Shown: positions 27,686-38,031, numbered from the stretch's first letter. The stretch: DNA of 64,000 bases from Shewanella dokdonensis (GCF_018394335.1 NZ_CP074572.1:3224001-3288000), one strand, 5' to 3'. A program made the numbers and translations. Notes: a model not told the origin generated them from the sequence alone.

Positions 27686-29490
27686 GTGAAAATCAGCAGT
27701 TTGTCAATGTTGTCGTTAACCTCGTTACTTGCATTAGGGGGATGTCTCAGGCCGCCGCCGAGGTGCAGTATCAGATAGATTTATCGTCACCAGAGCACCA
27801 TCTGGCCCAAGTGCAGGCGTTATTTCCTCAGACCGATAGTCATATACTGCATGTCAATCTGCCCATATGGCGTACTGGCCGTTATCAAGTGTTGCCGCTG
27901 GCGGATGGTGTGCGGCATTTCGAAGCGCGTGATGCCGCGGGGCAAGCACTGTCTTGGCAGCGAACCGATGTTGGTGAGTGGCAGGTACAACTCGACAAAC
28001 CGACAGCGGTTACCATCTCTTATCAACTGTATGCTAACGAACTTGGACAACGGGTACGGCATATTGATGCCACCCATGCGTTTCTGGATGCCAGTGGTAC
28101 TTTGGTCTACAGCCCGGAATTTCGTCAGGAACCGGTGCAAGTTGCCTTGCGTGTTCCCGACCATTGGCAAAGTTATTCTGGTATGGGCCGCCTCGGGGCG
28201 CAGCAATTTAGTGCAGCAAATTATGATGTGCTGGTGGATTCTCCCATTGAAAGCGGTATCAGCCAGCAGCGCAGTTTTGAGGCGGATGGGAAAGCGTATC
28301 AATTGGTGGTCTGGGGCGAAGGCAACTACAACCTAGAGCAGATAGTGAGTGATCTACAAAAGGTTACCGCCGAGTCCCAAGCGATTTGGCACGGTTATCC
28401 ATTCGATCACTACGTGTTTATGGTGCATGCCACCAGTGGCGCTCGCGGTGCCACCGAACACATCAATTCGACGATTATTCAGTTGCCACGGTTTAATTTT
28501 CGCGAGCGCAAGGACTACCTGCGGTTTATCAGCACGGCGGCCCATGAATTTATCCATACTTGGAACGTGAAAGCTTACCGCCCAGCCGCGATGGTGCCAT
28601 ATCGCTATCAACAGGAGAACATGACCCCGCTGTTGTGGATTGCGGAAGGTTCTACCAGCTATTTCCAGAATCAGTTGCTGTTGCGTGCAGGGGTGATGAC
28701 GCCAAAAGAGTTTTTGGACGATCTGGCAAAACGCATAGAAGCGAATCAGCACACGCCAGGTCGCGAGGTGCAGTCAGTGGCGGCGGCCAGTCTGAATCAA
28801 TGGACTAGCGGTGGGGGCGACTATGCTGCCAATAACAGTGTGAATATCTACTCAGAAGGTTATATGGCATCTTTGGCGCTGGATTTTTCCCTGTTGCATG
28901 ACACAGCGTTGAAGGCTTCTTACCGGGAGGTGCATAAGCGCCTATATCAAGATTATCGAGTGCCTAAAGGCTACCAGGTCGCAGATGTACTACAGATCCT
29001 GCAACAACTGAGTGGCCGCGATTATCATGACTGGTGGCAGCAGCATGTGGACTCACCCTTGAGCTTGGATTTCGCGGCATTGCTGGCTCAAGCCGGGTTA
29101 CAGTTGAGCTATGGTAACGACAGCAAAATGCAGCCCTATCTTGGCATTAGCCTAGGTGATGGTTTAACCCTGAAACGGGTGGCACGTAATAGTCCTGCCT
29201 GGCAGGCCGGGATTGGGGCTGGCGATGAACTGATTGCCGTGAATGGTATCAAGGTGACTGCTGAAAGTTTTGGTAAGCGGCTCAATGACTTTCAGGCGGG
29301 AGAGACGATTACCCTGACGCTGTTCAGCAATGATACTTTGGTCAGCCATCAAGTGGTGTTGGGGCAGCAACCCTCAGGAACGCTGCAATTGCAGCCAGTA
29401 AAAGAGGTTTCCCGGCATCAAAAAGCCTTCTTTAAAGCTTGGTTGGGAATCGATTGGCCCTTTGATAACAAAGGTAATTTTAAGGCCTGA
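27686..29490 (+). pseudogene. M61 glycyl-aminopeptidase-like peptidase with PDZ domain (signal peptide out of frame)
   Basis: The mature enzyme is fully open. An N-terminal beta domain is followed by a gluzincin catalytic region with the zinc motif in AAHEFIHTWNVK, glutamate in WIAEGSTSYF, and a C-terminal PDZ domain (PYLGISLGDGLTLKRV, GDELIAVNGIKV). The signal peptide lies in a different frame: KISSLSMLSLTSLLALGG. One more G in the run 27737-27741 joins it as ...LALGGMSQAAA followed by EVQYQ, a proper cleavage region, giving 601 residues. Start is either the GTG at 27686 or an in-frame ATG at 27674. As sequenced, only a cytoplasmic form from 27742 could be made. Periplasmic location is inferred. 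Confidence 0.82.
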
Positions 29491-29524
29491 ATTATCGCGC
29501 CAGCTCGGTAGCGCGGTTGGTGCA

Positions 29525-29548
29525 GGAAAGGTGTCGCGGCACCTTTCC
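29525..29548. terminator. Hairpin between convergent M61 peptidase and rdgC genes
   Basis: GGAAAGGTG and CACCTTTCC form a perfect 9-bp stem with a six-base loop. It lies between the M61 stop and the rdgC stop, and it could end either transcript, although neither strand has a long T tract. Confidence 0.6.
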
Positions 29549-29560
29549 CTGGTGCTTAAG

Positions 29561-30475
29561 CTACAGCGCTGCGTCGTCCAAGCCACCAAGCGCGTTGATT
29601 AAAGCCAGCACTAAGGCTTGCAGCTCACTGCTCATCAGCGCGAAATCGGCATCGGCCTTGGCGGCGGGATCTTCACCCGCCACATCATCGGTCTGGGCAC
29701 GGAACTCTTCCGCAAATTTCAGCCGTTTGACACTGGCATCAGATTGCAGCAGCAATGCAATTGATTGTTCAAAATGCAGTGCTAGCTTGTGTACCTGCTT
29801 ACCGGTTTCCAGGTGTGCCAGCACTTCTTCTTCAGCGAGATCCTGCTGCTTGAATTTGACAATACCGCCTTCATCGCTGGCGGACTTCAACTCGGCTTCA
29901 TCCTGAATTTCAAATGGTGCTGGCGCATGGCCCTGTTTCAGCCATTCTGTCAGTTGAACTTCAATCGGCGTTTTGACACTCACGGGAACCACTGGCAGCG
30001 ACCCGACGGCTTTGCGCAATAATGCCAGCAACTCTTCGGCCTTATTGGCGCTGGAGCTGTCTACCAGCAATAACTGTTGCTCTGGCAGCAGTAATGCGTG
30101 GATCTGGCTGCGGCGTGAGAAGGCTCTGGGCAGTAAAGTGCTGGTGATATCTTCTTTGAGTGACTCTTTTTCTTTCTTGGTGATCTTACGCTGTTCCTGC
30201 TCTTCCAGTTTGGCCACTTGCTCATCCAGCGCTTCACGGATCACTTGGGATGGCAGGATCTTTTCCTCTTTGGTGGCACAGATCAGATAACTGTTATTGG
30301 CAGCATGTACCAAGGCCTGCCCCAATTTTCCCAGCGCATTACTGAAACCAAATTTGCTGATGTCCTGGCTGGAACAAGGGGAAAACGGATAACCAACAAG
30401 TGCCTGTTCCAGCGCTTCTGCGGTGATGGCAAAAGGCTTGTTGAAACGATATAGGGTGAGATTTTTAAACCACAT
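29561..30475 (-). CDS. rdgC: Recombination-associated protein RdgC
   Basis: A 304-residue RdgC, a ring-shaped DNA-binding protein that limits RecA function (known from E. coli). The N-terminus [15 protein letters not shown], the internal [14 protein letters not shown] and the basic segment [16 protein letters not shown] are characteristic of the family. The start is chosen at MWFKN; the longer upstream frame (37 extra residues) is not family-like. It is convergent with the M61 gene and divergent from the porin gene. Confidence 0.95.
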   Translation of the reverse strand: MWFKNLTLYRFNKPFAITAEALEQALVGYPFSPCSSQDISKFGFSNALGKLGQALVHAANNSYLICATKEEKILPSQVIREALDEQVAKLEEQEQRKITKKEKESLKEDITSTLLPRAFSRRSQIHALLLPEQQLLLVDSSSANKAEELLALLRKAVGSLPVVPVSVKTPIEVQLTEWLKQGHAPAPFEIQDEAELKSASDEGGIVKFKQQDLAEEEVLAHLETGKQVHKLALHFEQSIALLLQSDASVKRLKFAEEFRAQTDDVAGEDPAAKADADFALMSSELQALVLALINALGGLDDAAL

Positions 30476-30763
30476 AACCACGGCTCTGATAAAAATAAAG
30501 CCGCAGTGTAAGCCATCCTGAGCGGGGGTAAACCATGGCAGTAGCACAGCTTTTAACGAACAAAACAGATTTAACCAAAATGTCATAAAGTACAGAAAAA
30601 CCTGACAAACCCCGCCATTAAGGGATTTTTAGCGGCGACAACCGCGTCGCCAAACCGCTGTCACACAGCCGCGAAAAAATGAAATAAAACTGCAACAAGC
30701 TCATTGCACACTTGCGCTCGTTCCAAACCAATAACCAAGACGAGAGAACGTCGAAAGGAAACA

Positions 30764-31696
30764 ATGATGAACGCATTTTGCAAAACCCTACTCGCTTCTG
30801 CCATCGCTGCTGCTTCTGTTGCCTCTGCGCATGCGGCTGATCCGTTGACCGTTTACGGTAAGTTGAACGTCACTGTTCAGAACAACGATGAGAACGGCGA
30901 AGATTCTGTAACCTCTGTGCAAAGCAACGCCTCTCGTTTCGGCGTTAAGGGTGATTACGACCTCGGTAATTCACTGTCTGCTTTTTACACCGTTGAGTAT
31001 GAAGTTGCCACTGACAGCAGTAGCAGCAACAACTTCGTCGCTCGTAACCAGTTCGTTGGCTTGAAAGGTAATTTCGGTGCGATTTCTGTTGGTCGTAACG
31101 ATACCATGCTGAAGAATTCTCAGGGTAAAATTGATCAGTTCAATGATTTGTCTGGTGACCTTAAGCACCTGTTTAAGGGCGATAACCGTATGGCACAGAC
31201 TGTGACTTATTTGAGTCCTGCCATGGGTGATTTCCGTTTCGGTGCGACCTATGCCGCGGATGCTGACAGTGCCCAGGCTGGCGACAACGGTTTTTCTACT
31301 GCATTGATGTACGGTGATGCAAACCTCAAGAAAACCCCAATATATGCAGCGATTGCTTATGATTCCCAAGTAAAAGGCTACGATGTTCTGCGTGCTTCTG
31401 TGCAGGCTAAATTGGGCGACTTCAAACTGGGCGGTATGTACCAGACTCAGGAAAAATCTGAAGGTGATAACGACAGCATCAACGGTTACCTGGTAAGCGC
31501 TGCCTACGATATCAAAGAAGTGACTTTGAAAGCTCAGTATCAGGATATGGAAGATACTGGCGATTCATGGTCAGTAGGGGCTGATTACAAGCTGGCTAAA
31601 CCAACCAAAGTATTCGCTTTCTACACCAGCCGCTCTATGGATGATGCCGCGGATGATGACAAATACTTTGGCGTTGGTCTGGAACACAAGTTCTAA
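30764..31696 (+). CDS. Outer-membrane porin (gram-negative general porin family)
   Basis: A 310-residue beta-barrel porin. A signal peptide (MMNAFCKTLLASAIAAASV, ending AHA) is followed by DPLTVYGKLNVTVQ and alternating amphipathic strands. PEFGxxxxGR-like features of porins appear as FGAISVGRNDTML, and the last residue is phenylalanine (GLEHKF), as BAM substrates require. Strong AAGGAAACA precedes two adjacent ATG codons. It lies directly upstream of phoB-phoR-pstS, suggesting a phosphate-starvation porin similar in role to PhoE; this is inference from position. I could not find a convincing Pho box in its own leader. The 288-base leader otherwise shows no gene. Confidence 0.88.
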   Translation: MMNAFCKTLLASAIAAASVASAHAADPLTVYGKLNVTVQNNDENGEDSVTSVQSNASRFGVKGDYDLGNSLSAFYTVEYEVATDSSSSNNFVARNQFVGLKGNFGAISVGRNDTMLKNSQGKIDQFNDLSGDLKHLFKGDNRMAQTVTYLSPAMGDFRFGATYAADADSAQAGDNGFSTALMYGDANLKKTPIYAAIAYDSQVKGYDVLRASVQAKLGDFKLGGMYQTQEKSEGDNDSINGYLVSAAYDIKEVTLKAQYQDMEDTGDSWSVGADYKLAKPTKVFAFYTSRSMDDAADDDKYFGVGLEHKF

Positions 31697-31714
31697 GATT
31701 AATGCACGCTATCG

Positions 31715-31739
31715 AGCCAGTCATTAGACTGGCTTTTTC
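31715..31739 (+). terminator. Terminator of the porin gene
   Basis: AGCCAGTC / GACTGGCT with an ATTA loop is followed by five Ts, 18 bases past the stop. Confidence 0.9.
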
Positions 31740-31884
31740 TTGGCAATGACGCCATCGTATTATGACACTTACATGATGCAGCTTGCGGGCTATGCTGACG
31801 CAGGGTGACATTTTTCCTGGTAACCGCGCCTTCTTGCCGACTTTTGTGACACAATGGTGGCAAATAATGGGGCTGTGTGACACG

Positions 31885-31902
31885 GTTTCATAATTTTGTC
31901 AC
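31885..31902 (+). promoter_or_regulatory. Pho box upstream of phoB
   Basis: GTTTCAT-AATT-TTGTCAC has two half-sites at 11-bp spacing, each matching 5 of 7 bases of the PhoB half-site CTGTCAT. A weaker third unit (CTGACCA) follows in register. It ends about 48 bases before phoB, fitting autoregulation. Confidence 0.5.
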
Positions 31903-31950
31903 AAATCTGACCAATAATAGCTGCGTGTTAATTCACTGACAGAAACGCTT

Positions 31951-32640
31951 ATGACCGCAAGGATTTTGATTGTTGAAGATGAGCTTGCCATTCGGGAAAT
32001 GCTCACCTTTGTAATGGAACAACATGGCTTTGCTGCCAGCGGCGCAGAAGACTTTGATTCTGCCATGGCACAACTGAAGGAACCTTATCCAGATCTGATT
32101 TTGCTGGACTGGATGTTCCCAGGTGGCAGTGGCATTCAGTTCGCAAAGTCGCTGAAGCAAGACGAATTTACCCGTAAAATTCCTATCATCATGCTGACGG
32201 CAAGAGGTGAAGAGGAAGATAAGGTCAAAGGGCTGGAAGTGGGTGCCGATGACTATATCACTAAGCCTTTTTCACCGAAGGAACTGGTGGCGCGAATTAA
32301 AGCAGTATTGCGCCGCGCGGCGCCAACGCGTCTGGAAGACACCATTGAAGTGCAAGGGTTGATACTGGATCCCGTCAGTCATCGAGTCTCAGTCGGTGAA
32401 TCTGTGCTGGATATGGGGCCAACCGAGTTCCGGTTATTGCACTTCTTTATGACACATCCTGAACGTGTCTACAGTCGCGAACAGTTGCTGGATAATGTGT
32501 GGGGCACCAATGTTTATGTGGAAGACCGCACTGTTGACGTACATATTCGCCGCTTGCGTAAGGCCATCGAACCCTCGGGTCATGACGGGTTAATCCAAAC
32601 TGTGCGCGGTGCTGGTTATCGTTTCTCTACTCGTAGCTGA
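31951..32640 (+). CDS. phoB: Phosphate regulon response regulator PhoB
   Basis: A 229-residue OmpR-type response regulator. The receiver domain has acidic residues in IVEDE, the phosphoacceptor Asp53 in ILLDWMFPG, the threonine in [10 protein letters not shown] and the lysine in [12 protein letters not shown]. The winged-helix DNA-binding domain includes [26 protein letters not shown] and [14 protein letters not shown]. It activates the phosphate starvation regulon by binding Pho boxes; one lies in its own leader. It is followed by phoR with a 74-base gap. Confidence 0.97.
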   Translation: MTARILIVEDELAIREMLTFVMEQHGFAASGAEDFDSAMAQLKEPYPDLILLDWMFPGGSGIQFAKSLKQDEFTRKIPIIMLTARGEEEDKVKGLEVGADDYITKPFSPKELVARIKAVLRRAAPTRLEDTIEVQGLILDPVSHRVSVGESVLDMGPTEFRLLHFFMTHPERVYSREQLLDNVWGTNVYVEDRTVDVHIRRLRKAIEPSGHDGLIQTVRGAGYRFSTRS

Positions 32641-32714
32641 GTATTCCGGGATGGGCACAGTGCCGATTTTGCGCTATCTTGTGCCCCATCTGCCTGAATT
32701 CAGGGCTTTCTTTT

Positions 32715-34006
32715 ATGTTTGACGCATACTCTGGCTATCGGCTGTTTTCCAGACTGGTACTGTATTTGCTGAGCTGTGTGTTACTTGGGCTGGTATTTGG
32801 TCAAGTATTGCTGGTGTTATGCATTGGTGCTTTTCTGATGCTCGCCTGGCACTATCGGCAGTTGATGCGTCTCAATTACTGGTTATGGAAAGATCGCCGT
32901 CTAACCCCGCCTCAGGGCAGTGGCAGTTGGGAAGGTGTGTTTAACGGTATTTATCGGCTTCAAGGGAAAAACCGTAAACGTATCAGTCAGTTGGCTGGAT
33001 TGTTAGGCCGCTTTCGTCAGGGAGCAGAAGCGCTGCCTGATGCGGCAGTGGTGCTCGATTCCAGTTTGAATATTCTGTGGTGCAATAAGTTGGCGCAACT
33101 GATGTTGGGGCTCGTTTGGCCTCAGGATAATGGCCAGCGGGTTGATAACCTTATTCGCCATCCCGACTTTTCCGCTTATCTTAAAAAGGCCGCTTTCAGG
33201 AACCGTTAGAGTTGTCTTCTCCCGTCTCGGAAAAACGCCTGCTGGAAGTGCGCTTAATGGCCTATGGCGATCGTCAGTTACTGCTGATTGCTCGCGATAT
33301 CACCCGGGTGCGGCAACTGGAAGGCATGCGCAAAGAGTTTGTGGCAAATGTTTCTCATGAACTGAAGACGCCACTGACGGTGTTGCAAGGCTATCTGGAA
33401 ATGATGGAAAGCATGGCCGATGCCACAGATCCTAACCGCAAAGCGCTACAACTGATGCAGCAGCAGACCGGGCGGATGCAGTCGATGGTCGAGCAACTGT
33501 TGATGTTGTCCAGAATTGAGGATTCAGCAGAGATTAACCTCGAAAATGTGGTTGATATGAACAAAATGCTGGCGGTGCTGCGGACCGAGGCAGAGGCTTT
33601 ATCGCGTGAACGCTACCAGCTGCATTTCGACTTTGATACCAAACTGCATGTCCACGGCAATGAACTGCAACTGCGCAGTGCTTGCTCCAATCTGATCTCT
33701 AACGCAATTCGCTATACGGAACCTGGCGGCACCATCGACATCAGTTGGAAGAAAGTGGCTACCGGTGCCATGTTCAGTGTTCGTGACAGTGGTATCGGTA
33801 TCCCGCCGCAGCACATCGCCCGGCTGACCGAACGTTTCTACCGGGTTGATAATGCCAGATCGCGGCAAACGGGTGGCTCTGGGCTTGGTCTCGCCATTGT
33901 GAAACACGCGTTGAATCATCATCATAGTGAGTTGTTGGTGATGAGCGAGCCGGGTAAAGGCAGTACCTTTAGTTTTGTGATCCCACAACATCTGTTGGCA
34001 CAGTAG
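32715..34006 (+). pseudogene. phoR: Phosphate regulon sensor kinase PhoR (frameshifted as sequenced)
   Basis: With one base restored this is a 430-residue sensor kinase. Two N-terminal membrane helices (LVLYLLSCVLLGLVFG and VLLVLCIGAFLMLAW) have almost no periplasmic loop, as in PhoR. A PAS domain follows (ALPDAAVVLDSSLNILWCNKLA). The histidine box is VSHELKTPLTVLQGY with His about 215, and the ATPase domain contains NLISNAIRYTEPGG, DSGIGIPP and TGGSGLGLAIVKH. The break is at the A run 33183-33187: one more A gives YLKKGRFQEPLELSSPV, within the PAS region. It phosphorylates PhoB when phosphate is scarce (established for the family). Confidence 0.92.
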
Positions 34007-34097
34007 CTGGCGCGGACGATTAAATGCTAATTAGCTGCCATGACTGAAAATCTTGATTGTTGATTTTGCTCGTTATTTTTTCTTCTTGGCTTGGTCT

Positions 34098-34115
34098 CTG
34101 TCATGTAACTGTCAT
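34098..34115 (+). promoter_or_regulatory. Pho box upstream of pstS
   Basis: CTGTCATGTAACTGTCAT is two perfect PhoB half-sites 11 bp apart. Weaker units continue in register on both sides. It ends 80 bases before the pstS start, so strong PhoB activation is expected. Confidence 0.9.
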
Positions 34116-34194
34116 CAAAAGATCATAGAATTTTCACTGTATTGACCAATACTGACCGCAGATAACTGTGTGGTCACTTGAACGGGAGCAAATC

Positions 34195-35163
34195 ATGAAA
34201 CTGAAACAGCTTGTTGGCGCGATGGCCTTAACCGTCGGATTATTCTCAGCGGCTGCAACGGCTGCCGTTGATCCCACATTAGCAAATTACGAAAAAACCA
34301 GTGGTGTCTCCGGTAACTTTTCCTCGGTGGGCTCAGATACGCTGGCTAATATGATGACGTTGTGGGCCGAAGAGTTCAAACAGATGTATCCGAACGTCAA
34401 TGTGCAGATCCAAGCGGCAGGTTCATCTACTGCACCGCCAGCATTAACGGAAGGCACTTCTCAGTTTGGCCCTATGAGCCGCGCAATGAAGCCGAATGAA
34501 GAAGAAGCTTTTGAGAAACATTATGGCTACAAACCTACGCGTATCCGGGTCGCTATTGATGCTTTGGCTGTGTTTGTGCATAAAGACAATCCAATCAAAG
34601 GGTTAAGTCTTGAACAAGTCGATGGGATTTTCTCTTCAACCCACAAATGTGGTTCCAGTGATTTGACTCGCTGGGGCGATGTGGGCTTGTTGGGAAACTG
34701 GGCGAGCAAAGATATTCAGCTGTATGGCCGTAACTCAGTGTCTGGCACTTATGGGTTCTTCAAAGAACACGCCTTGTGCAAAGGTGACTTTAAGCCGAGT
34801 GTTAACGAACAGCCCGGCAGTGCCTCGGTGGTACAGTCAGTGTCGCAATCACTAAATGCGGTGGGCTATTCAGGTATCGGTTATAAAACCGCCGGGGTGA
34901 AAGCTGTCGCTATCTCGAAAAAGGGGCAAGATTACATCCCTGCCACAGCGGAAAATGCAGCAACAGGTACTTATCCACTATCCCGTTATCTGTATGTTTA
35001 TGTGAACAAACATCCTAATCAGGAGTTGCCACCCATGCAGCGCGAATTCCTGCGCTATATCCTGTCAAAACAGGGGCAACAGGTGGTTGAAAAAGATGGT
35101 TATGTACCGCTGCCAAAAACCGTGATAGAAAAAGATCTCGCCAAGGCCGGCATCCAGCTGTAG
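34195..35163 (+). CDS. pstS: Phosphate ABC transporter substrate-binding protein PstS
   Basis: A 322-residue periplasmic phosphate-binding protein. A signal peptide ([20 protein letters not shown]) is followed by the mature protein. Phosphate-binding loops are visible as [22 protein letters not shown] and [12 protein letters not shown]. The start ATG has GGGAGCA just upstream. The partner permease and ATPase genes (pstC, pstA, pstB) are not in this window, so the transporter is encoded in at least two places, or this is an extra copy. It follows phoR on the same strand with its own Pho box. Confidence 0.95.
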   Translation: MKLKQLVGAMALTVGLFSAAATAAVDPTLANYEKTSGVSGNFSSVGSDTLANMMTLWAEEFKQMYPNVNVQIQAAGSSTAPPALTEGTSQFGPMSRAMKPNEEEAFEKHYGYKPTRIRVAIDALAVFVHKDNPIKGLSLEQVDGIFSSTHKCGSSDLTRWGDVGLLGNWASKDIQLYGRNSVSGTYGFFKEHALCKGDFKPSVNEQPGSASVVQSVSQSLNAVGYSGIGYKTAGVKAVAISKKGQDYIPATAENAATGTYPLSRYLYVYVNKHPNQELPPMQREFLRYILSKQGQQVVEKDGYVPLPKTVIEKDLAKAGIQL

Positions 35164-35181
35164 TGCGTTGTGGATTGCTCC

Positions 35182-35213
35182 ATAAAGCCCGTCGCTGTGG
35201 TGATGGGCTTTAT
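35182..35213 (+). terminator. Terminator of pstS
   Basis: ATAAAGCCC / GGGCTTTAT is a 9-bp stem with a 14-base loop, 19 bases after the pstS stop. The T tract is weak (TTTATCGTTT). Confidence 0.6.
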
Positions 35214-35239
35214 CGTTTGCCTATCTTAGGGCGGGATAC

Positions 35240-36154
35240 TTAGGACGGCACAGCTTCATCATTTATTGAAAACAGCGTTGCAGCTTTGGACTGCATAAAT
35301 TCAATAAACAGTCTGACCTTTAACGGCTGTTGACCGCGTTGATGATACAGCAAGGAAATCCGCCGTTTCTCACAGCGCCATTCCGGCAATAGCACTTGCA
35401 GTTTGCCTTCACGTAACTGCTGTTTTACAAACAGTTCTGGGCCATAAAGAATTCCGCCGTTAAGTTCTGCCGCGCGGATGGCACCATTCAGATCGGTCAG
35501 CGTAAGATTGGCCGGGCCATCATAGTAAAACGCATCACCGTTTGCATGGCGTAGCGTCCAGTTAAAAAATGGCCAAGCTTTGATGATCTTATGTCGATGC
35601 AACTGCTGTGGATGTTGTAATGCCGGAGCGTGGCGCAGATAGTCTGGGGATGCCACCATGCGATAGTCCAAAACGCCAAGAGAGCAGGCGATCCATGAAG
35701 AGTCCGGCTGAGTGCCGCCAACAATCGCGACATCAATGGCCTTATCGACTAAGTCAAACTCTTCATTACTTTGAGCAATGTGCAGTTGGATGTCTGGATA
35801 CAGTTCACAGAACTCGGTGAGGCAGCCAATAAGCAGATTGGCAATAATGGAAATCGGTGCTGCCAGCCGTAAGGTACCTTCAGGCTTTTCTGGGCTACCG
35901 CTGTGGCTGAGCGCATCAAATTGGGCAACCACTTCTTGATATTTTTGATATAACGCCAGCCCTTCTTCGGTAAGGCGCAGTTTTCGGGTGCTGCGCATCA
36001 GCAACTGTTGGTTCAACTGTTCTTCCAATCGTGCCAGTTTACGGCTGACAGTTGCTACCGGCATAAGCAACTGGCGCGCTGCGGCAGAGAAGCTGCCGGC
36101 ATTTACCAGATGCACAAACAAGTAGATAAGCTGAAGTTCTGGAGATGACGGCAT
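35240..36154 (-). CDS. LysR-family transcriptional regulator
   Basis: A 304-residue LysR regulator. The helix-turn-helix is LFVHLVNAGSFSAAARQLLMPVATVSRKLARLEEQL, and the effector domain begins EGTLRLAAPISI. The VATVSRKLARLEE form is typical of the group near DsdC/CrgA-like regulators, with no specific target implied. It is convergent with pstS and divergent from recN. An 8-bp dyad lies 76 bases upstream of its start and may be an operator. Target genes are unknown. Confidence 0.9.
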   Translation of the reverse strand: MPSSPELQLIYLFVHLVNAGSFSAAARQLLMPVATVSRKLARLEEQLNQQLLMRSTRKLRLTEEGLALYQKYQEVVAQFDALSHSGSPEKPEGTLRLAAPISIIANLLIGCLTEFCELYPDIQLHIAQSNEEFDLVDKAIDVAIVGGTQPDSSWIACSLGVLDYRMVASPDYLRHAPALQHPQQLHRHKIIKAWPFFNWTLRHANGDAFYYDGPANLTLTDLNGAIRAAELNGGILYGPELFVKQQLREGKLQVLLPEWRCEKRRISLLYHQRGQQPLKVRLFIEFMQSKAATLFSINDEAVPS

Positions 36155-36229
36155 ATGATTACTGAGTTAAACCATTCACTAAAACTGAGTCTTCATGATA
36201 GCGGATTGCGGGAACAATTTAATAGCACT

Positions 36230-36248
36230 ATGACGAGAAGCTCGTCAT
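36230..36248. promoter_or_regulatory. Inverted repeat ATGACGAG-AAG-CTCGTCAT
   Basis: A perfect 8-bp dyad between the LysR gene and recN, with no T tract. It might be an operator for either gene. The binding protein is unknown. Confidence 0.35.
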
Positions 36249-36290
36249 GGCTCGTTAATCTGCTGTGATAGCATAAATAATCAACAGCTA

Positions 36291-36332
36291 TTTACTGTAT
36301 AAAAAATCAGTATATACTGTGCATTAATACAG
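36291..36332 (+). promoter_or_regulatory. recN promoter with tandem LexA boxes
   Basis: Two SOS boxes lie just before recN. The first, 36295-36310, reads CTGT-N8-TCAG (one mismatch). The second, 36317-36332, reads CTGT-GCATTAAT-ACAG (perfect core). A -35 TTTACT (36291-36296) and a -10 TATACT (36313-36318) are spaced by 16 bases and overlap both boxes. LexA would block RNA polymerase directly. Confidence 0.85.
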
Positions 36333-36349
36333 TGCTTTGGGGATATTTT

Positions 36350-38011
36350 ATGCTTTGCCAACTCAGCATCAACAATTTTGCCATTGTGCGTTTTTTGGAA
36401 CTGGATTTTCGCGCGGGCATGACCAGTATTACTGGCGAAACGGGCGCCGGTAAGTCTATTGCTATCGATGCGCTGGGATTATGTCTGGGTAACCGGGCAG
36501 ATGCCAGCAGCGTGCGACCAGGTGCCGACAAAGCCGAGGTCAGCGCCCGTTTTTCACTTGCCGATGTGCCGCAAGCCAAACGTTGGCTGGAAGATAATGA
36601 TCTGGAGCTGGACGATGAATGTATCCTGCGCCGGACAATCAGTAACGATGGTCGTTCACGTGCGTATATCAACGGCAATCCCGTACCTCTAGCTCAACTT
36701 AAAGCACTGGGGCCGCTATTGGTTGGTATTCATGGGCAGCATGCCCATCATGCGTTGCTGAAGAGTGAGCAGCAACTGCTGTTACTCGATAGTTATGCCA
36801 ACCACAGACTCTTGTTAGACGCTGTCAGCAGCGCCTACCAGCGTTTTCGCCAGACAGAGCAACAACTCCAGGAATTACAGCATTCACAACAACAGCGGAT
36901 TTCCCGTAAGCAACTGCTGAGTTACCAGGTGGAGGAGCTTAACGAATTCGCCCTTGGTGAACAGGAGTTTGCTGAGCTGGAGCAAGAACATAAAAAGCTG
37001 GCTAACGGTACCGCCTTGATGGAAGCCTGCCAACAAGGCATTTATCTGCTCAGTGATGGTGAGGAGATGAATATCGAGTCATTGCTGAATAAGGCCGTGC
37101 ATGTTGCGGCGGAACTGGAAGGCTTTGACCCCAAGCTGGCCTCTATCGGGCATATGCTCAATGACGCCTTGATCCAGGTGCAAGAGAGCAGCGGTGAATT
37201 GCAACGGTATCTGGAACGGCTGGAACTGGATCCAGAAGTCTTTGCCCAGATTGAAGAAAGACTGTCAAAAGCGATGCAACTGAGCCGCAAACACCATGTA
37301 GCGCCTACGGAGTTGTATCAGCATCACCAGTCATTATTATTGGAACTGACAACACTGGATGCTGATGAGTCTCGACTGGAAGAGATAGCACAGCAATTGG
37401 CGGCCAGTCGTGACAACTATTTTGTCCAGGCTCAGAAATTAAGCCAAAGTCGGCAGCGTTACGCCAAAGAGCTGGAAAAACTGGTCACCGATTCGGTACG
37501 AGAACTCAACATGCCCAAAGCCAAGTTTGTGGTGGCCGTGCAATTTAATCAGCAGCAGATGTCTCTGCATGGTTGTGATGAGGTGGAATTCCGCGTCAGT
37601 ACCAACCCAGGGCAACCCTTGGAAAACATGGCGAAAGTTGCCTCTGGTGGTGAGTTGTCACGTATTGGTTTGGGCATTCAGGTGATTACCGCGCGTAAAG
37701 TGGCCACGCCGACACTGATATTTGATGAAGTGGATGTGGGCATTTCCGGGCCAACCGCCGCGGTGGTGGGGCGTATGTTGCGCTCGCTGGGCGAATCGAC
37801 CCAAGTCTTGTGTGTGACGCATTTGCCACAGGTTGCCGGTAATGGGCATCAACATATGTATGTGGCCAAACAGAGTAAAGGTGGTATGACTGAAACCTCT
37901 ATGGTGCCGTTAAATCATGAGCAGAGAGTACATGAGCTAGCGCGCTTATTGGGCGGCGATGTTATTACTGATAACACCTTAGCCAATGCGCGCGAGTTGT
38001 TGAATGCTTGA
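36350..38011 (+). CDS. recN: DNA repair protein RecN
   Basis: A 553-residue SMC-like ATPase for double-strand break repair. The Walker A motif GETGAGKS is at residues 29-36. Long coiled-coil segments (for example EQQLQELQHSQQQRISRKQLLSYQVEEL) separate it from the C-terminal half, which has the ABC signature ASGGELSRIGLGIQV and Walker B TLIFDEVDVGISGP. The ATG start has GGGGATA upstream. It is under strong SOS control by two LexA boxes, as in E. coli, and is followed by a perfect terminator. Confidence 0.97.
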   Translation: MLCQLSINNFAIVRFLELDFRAGMTSITGETGAGKSIAIDALGLCLGNRADASSVRPGADKAEVSARFSLADVPQAKRWLEDNDLELDDECILRRTISNDGRSRAYINGNPVPLAQLKALGPLLVGIHGQHAHHALLKSEQQLLLLDSYANHRLLLDAVSSAYQRFRQTEQQLQELQHSQQQRISRKQLLSYQVEELNEFALGEQEFAELEQEHKKLANGTALMEACQQGIYLLSDGEEMNIESLLNKAVHVAAELEGFDPKLASIGHMLNDALIQVQESSGELQRYLERLELDPEVFAQIEERLSKAMQLSRKHHVAPTELYQHHQSLLLELTTLDADESRLEEIAQQLAASRDNYFVQAQKLSQSRQRYAKELEKLVTDSVRELNMPKAKFVVAVQFNQQQMSLHGCDEVEFRVSTNPGQPLENMAKVASGGELSRIGLGIQVITARKVATPTLIFDEVDVGISGPTAAVVGRMLRSLGESTQVLCVTHLPQVAGNGHQHMYVAKQSKGGMTETSMVPLNHEQRVHELARLLGGDVITDNTLANARELLNA

Positions 38012-38031
38012 GATGTATGCGTATTATCGGG

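Noticed and set aside
30476..30763. Pho box in the porin leader
   Set aside because: Single half-sites (ATGTCAT, CTGTCAC) occur, but no second half at 11-bp spacing.
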